Assembly (NCBI GenBank): GCA_031276375.1
Contig: JAISNE010000384.1
Location: 1-5,486 of the forward strand
Direction of reading: 5' to 3'
DNA from: Accumulibacter sp.
Lineage (GTDB): Bacteria; Pseudomonadota; Gammaproteobacteria; Burkholderiales; Rhodocyclaceae
Length of the DNA: 5,486 bases
Part shown: piece after piece, positions 5,285-5,486 of the stretch
Layout: the number at the start of each line of letters is the position of its first letter
Numbering within the stretch: the stretch's first letter is position 1
Position numbers and translations under genes: made by a program
Notes under the pieces: generated by a model
Told to the model about the DNA's origin: nothing
The model's database searches: none
The model's input: only the letters and a program-made list of their open reading frames with translations

Positions 5285-5310
5285 GCGAGGAGAGTTTTTC
5301 TTCTCCTCGC
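5285..5310. repeat. 9-bp stem-loop with T-rich loop
   Basis: GCGAGGAGA (5285-5293) pairs perfectly with TCTCCTCGC (5302-5310) around the loop GTTTTTCT. It is the longest perfect stem in the window. The T-run is in the loop and not after the stem, so it is not a standard terminator on either strand. Confidence 0.6.
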
Positions 5311-5399
5311 CGAAGGCGGACAGAGGACGGAGGACAGAGCGCATAGGTCGGGGTGAGATTCAGGGGACAGAAGACAGAGGACGGAAGACAGTCGATTAC

Positions 5400-5414
5400 C
5401 GGCGCTACGCGCCG
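5400..5414. repeat. 15-bp hairpin, copy 3 of 4
   Basis: Counterpart of the 5083 hairpin inside repeat copy B, with identical flanks. Confidence 0.9.
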
Positions 5415-5459
5415 CGAATATTACTGTCCTCTGTCTTCGATCCTCCGTCTTCTGGTTAC

Positions 5460-5474
5460 CGGCGCTACGCGCCG
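5460..5474. repeat. 15-bp hairpin, copy 4 of 4
   Basis: Counterpart of the 5143 hairpin inside repeat copy B, close to the right edge. Confidence 0.9.
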
Positions 5475-5486
5475 CAATATGACTAT

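Larger units (their letters stand above)
4997..5486. other. Non-coding palindrome-rich repeat region
   Basis: About 490 bases without a credible gene. Short open frames here read low-complexity Arg/Ser/Ala-rich sequence and arise from palindromes. The content is two copies of a 140-bp repeat (5030-5169 and 5347-5486) separated by 177 bases that carry three hairpins and another polypurine GGACAGAGGACGGAGGACAG stretch (5319-5338). The second repeat copy continues past the window. Confidence 0.75.
5347..5486. repeat. 140-bp interspersed repeat, copy B (continues past right edge)
   Basis: Second copy at an exact 317-base offset. The three differences from copy A lie in the purine-rich arm and its complementary partner. 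The window ends inside the repeat, so its full length is unknown; the unit may be 317 bp in tandem, with copy B as the start of a second period. Confidence 0.93.

Noticed and set aside
4939..5346. Short open frames on both strands across the palindromic region (135 and 120 codons)
   Set aside because: They read through hairpins and purine repeats and give low-complexity products containing RTEDRG or AARSAGN strings. This is typical of mis-called repeats.
5030..5486. CRISPR array
   Set aside because: Repeats recur but not as 23-40-bp direct repeats with unique spacers of even length. The whole 140-bp block is duplicated, including what would be the spacer.

Overview
The window looks like a high-GC proteobacterial chromosome, most likely a betaproteobacterium. 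I infer this from the sequence style of the LOG-family protein and DNA polymerase I and from the strong G/C third-position bias. I cannot name the genus. The left 3.2 kb is ordinary core genome. The right 2.2 kb is a patch of insertion-sequence debris and palindromic repeats.

Layout. (1) 1-413, minus strand: N-terminal 137 residues of a LOG/TIGR00730-type Rossmann-fold protein, running off the left edge. (2) 431-3172, plus strand: complete polA (913 aa), with intact 5'-nuclease, 3'-5' exonuclease and polymerase motifs. The two genes diverge and their start codons are only 17 bases apart. (3) 3173-3432: intergenic. It holds several GC-rich stem-loops, including one arm that can pair with either of two partners. 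An abrupt AT-rich stretch then leads into a good Shine-Dalgarno. (4) 3433-4929, plus strand: a 498-aa open frame that is a chimera of two unrelated transposases. The N-terminal half of an ISAs1-family DDE transposase (two of three catalytic acidic residues left, one internal deletion) is fused in frame to the DNA-binding region of an IS630-family transposase. The first helix-turn-helix unit of that region is present three times in tandem (79 codons each). The IS630 part then changes frame at a run of seven A and is cut off before its catalytic domain. (5) about 4997-5486: no gene. It holds a 140-bp repeat present twice at 317-bp spacing (the second copy runs off the right edge), four copies of one perfect 15-bp stem-loop, long imperfect inverted repeats and three further hairpins.

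Functionally, polA is the only complete gene with a confident cellular role (Okazaki fragment maturation and repair synthesis). The chimeric transposase frame should not be able to transpose. It still encodes a potential multi-HTH DNA-binding protein behind a good ribosome binding site, and it is the most unusual item here. The simplest reading is IS decay and recombination. A retained DNA-binding function is a testable alternative.
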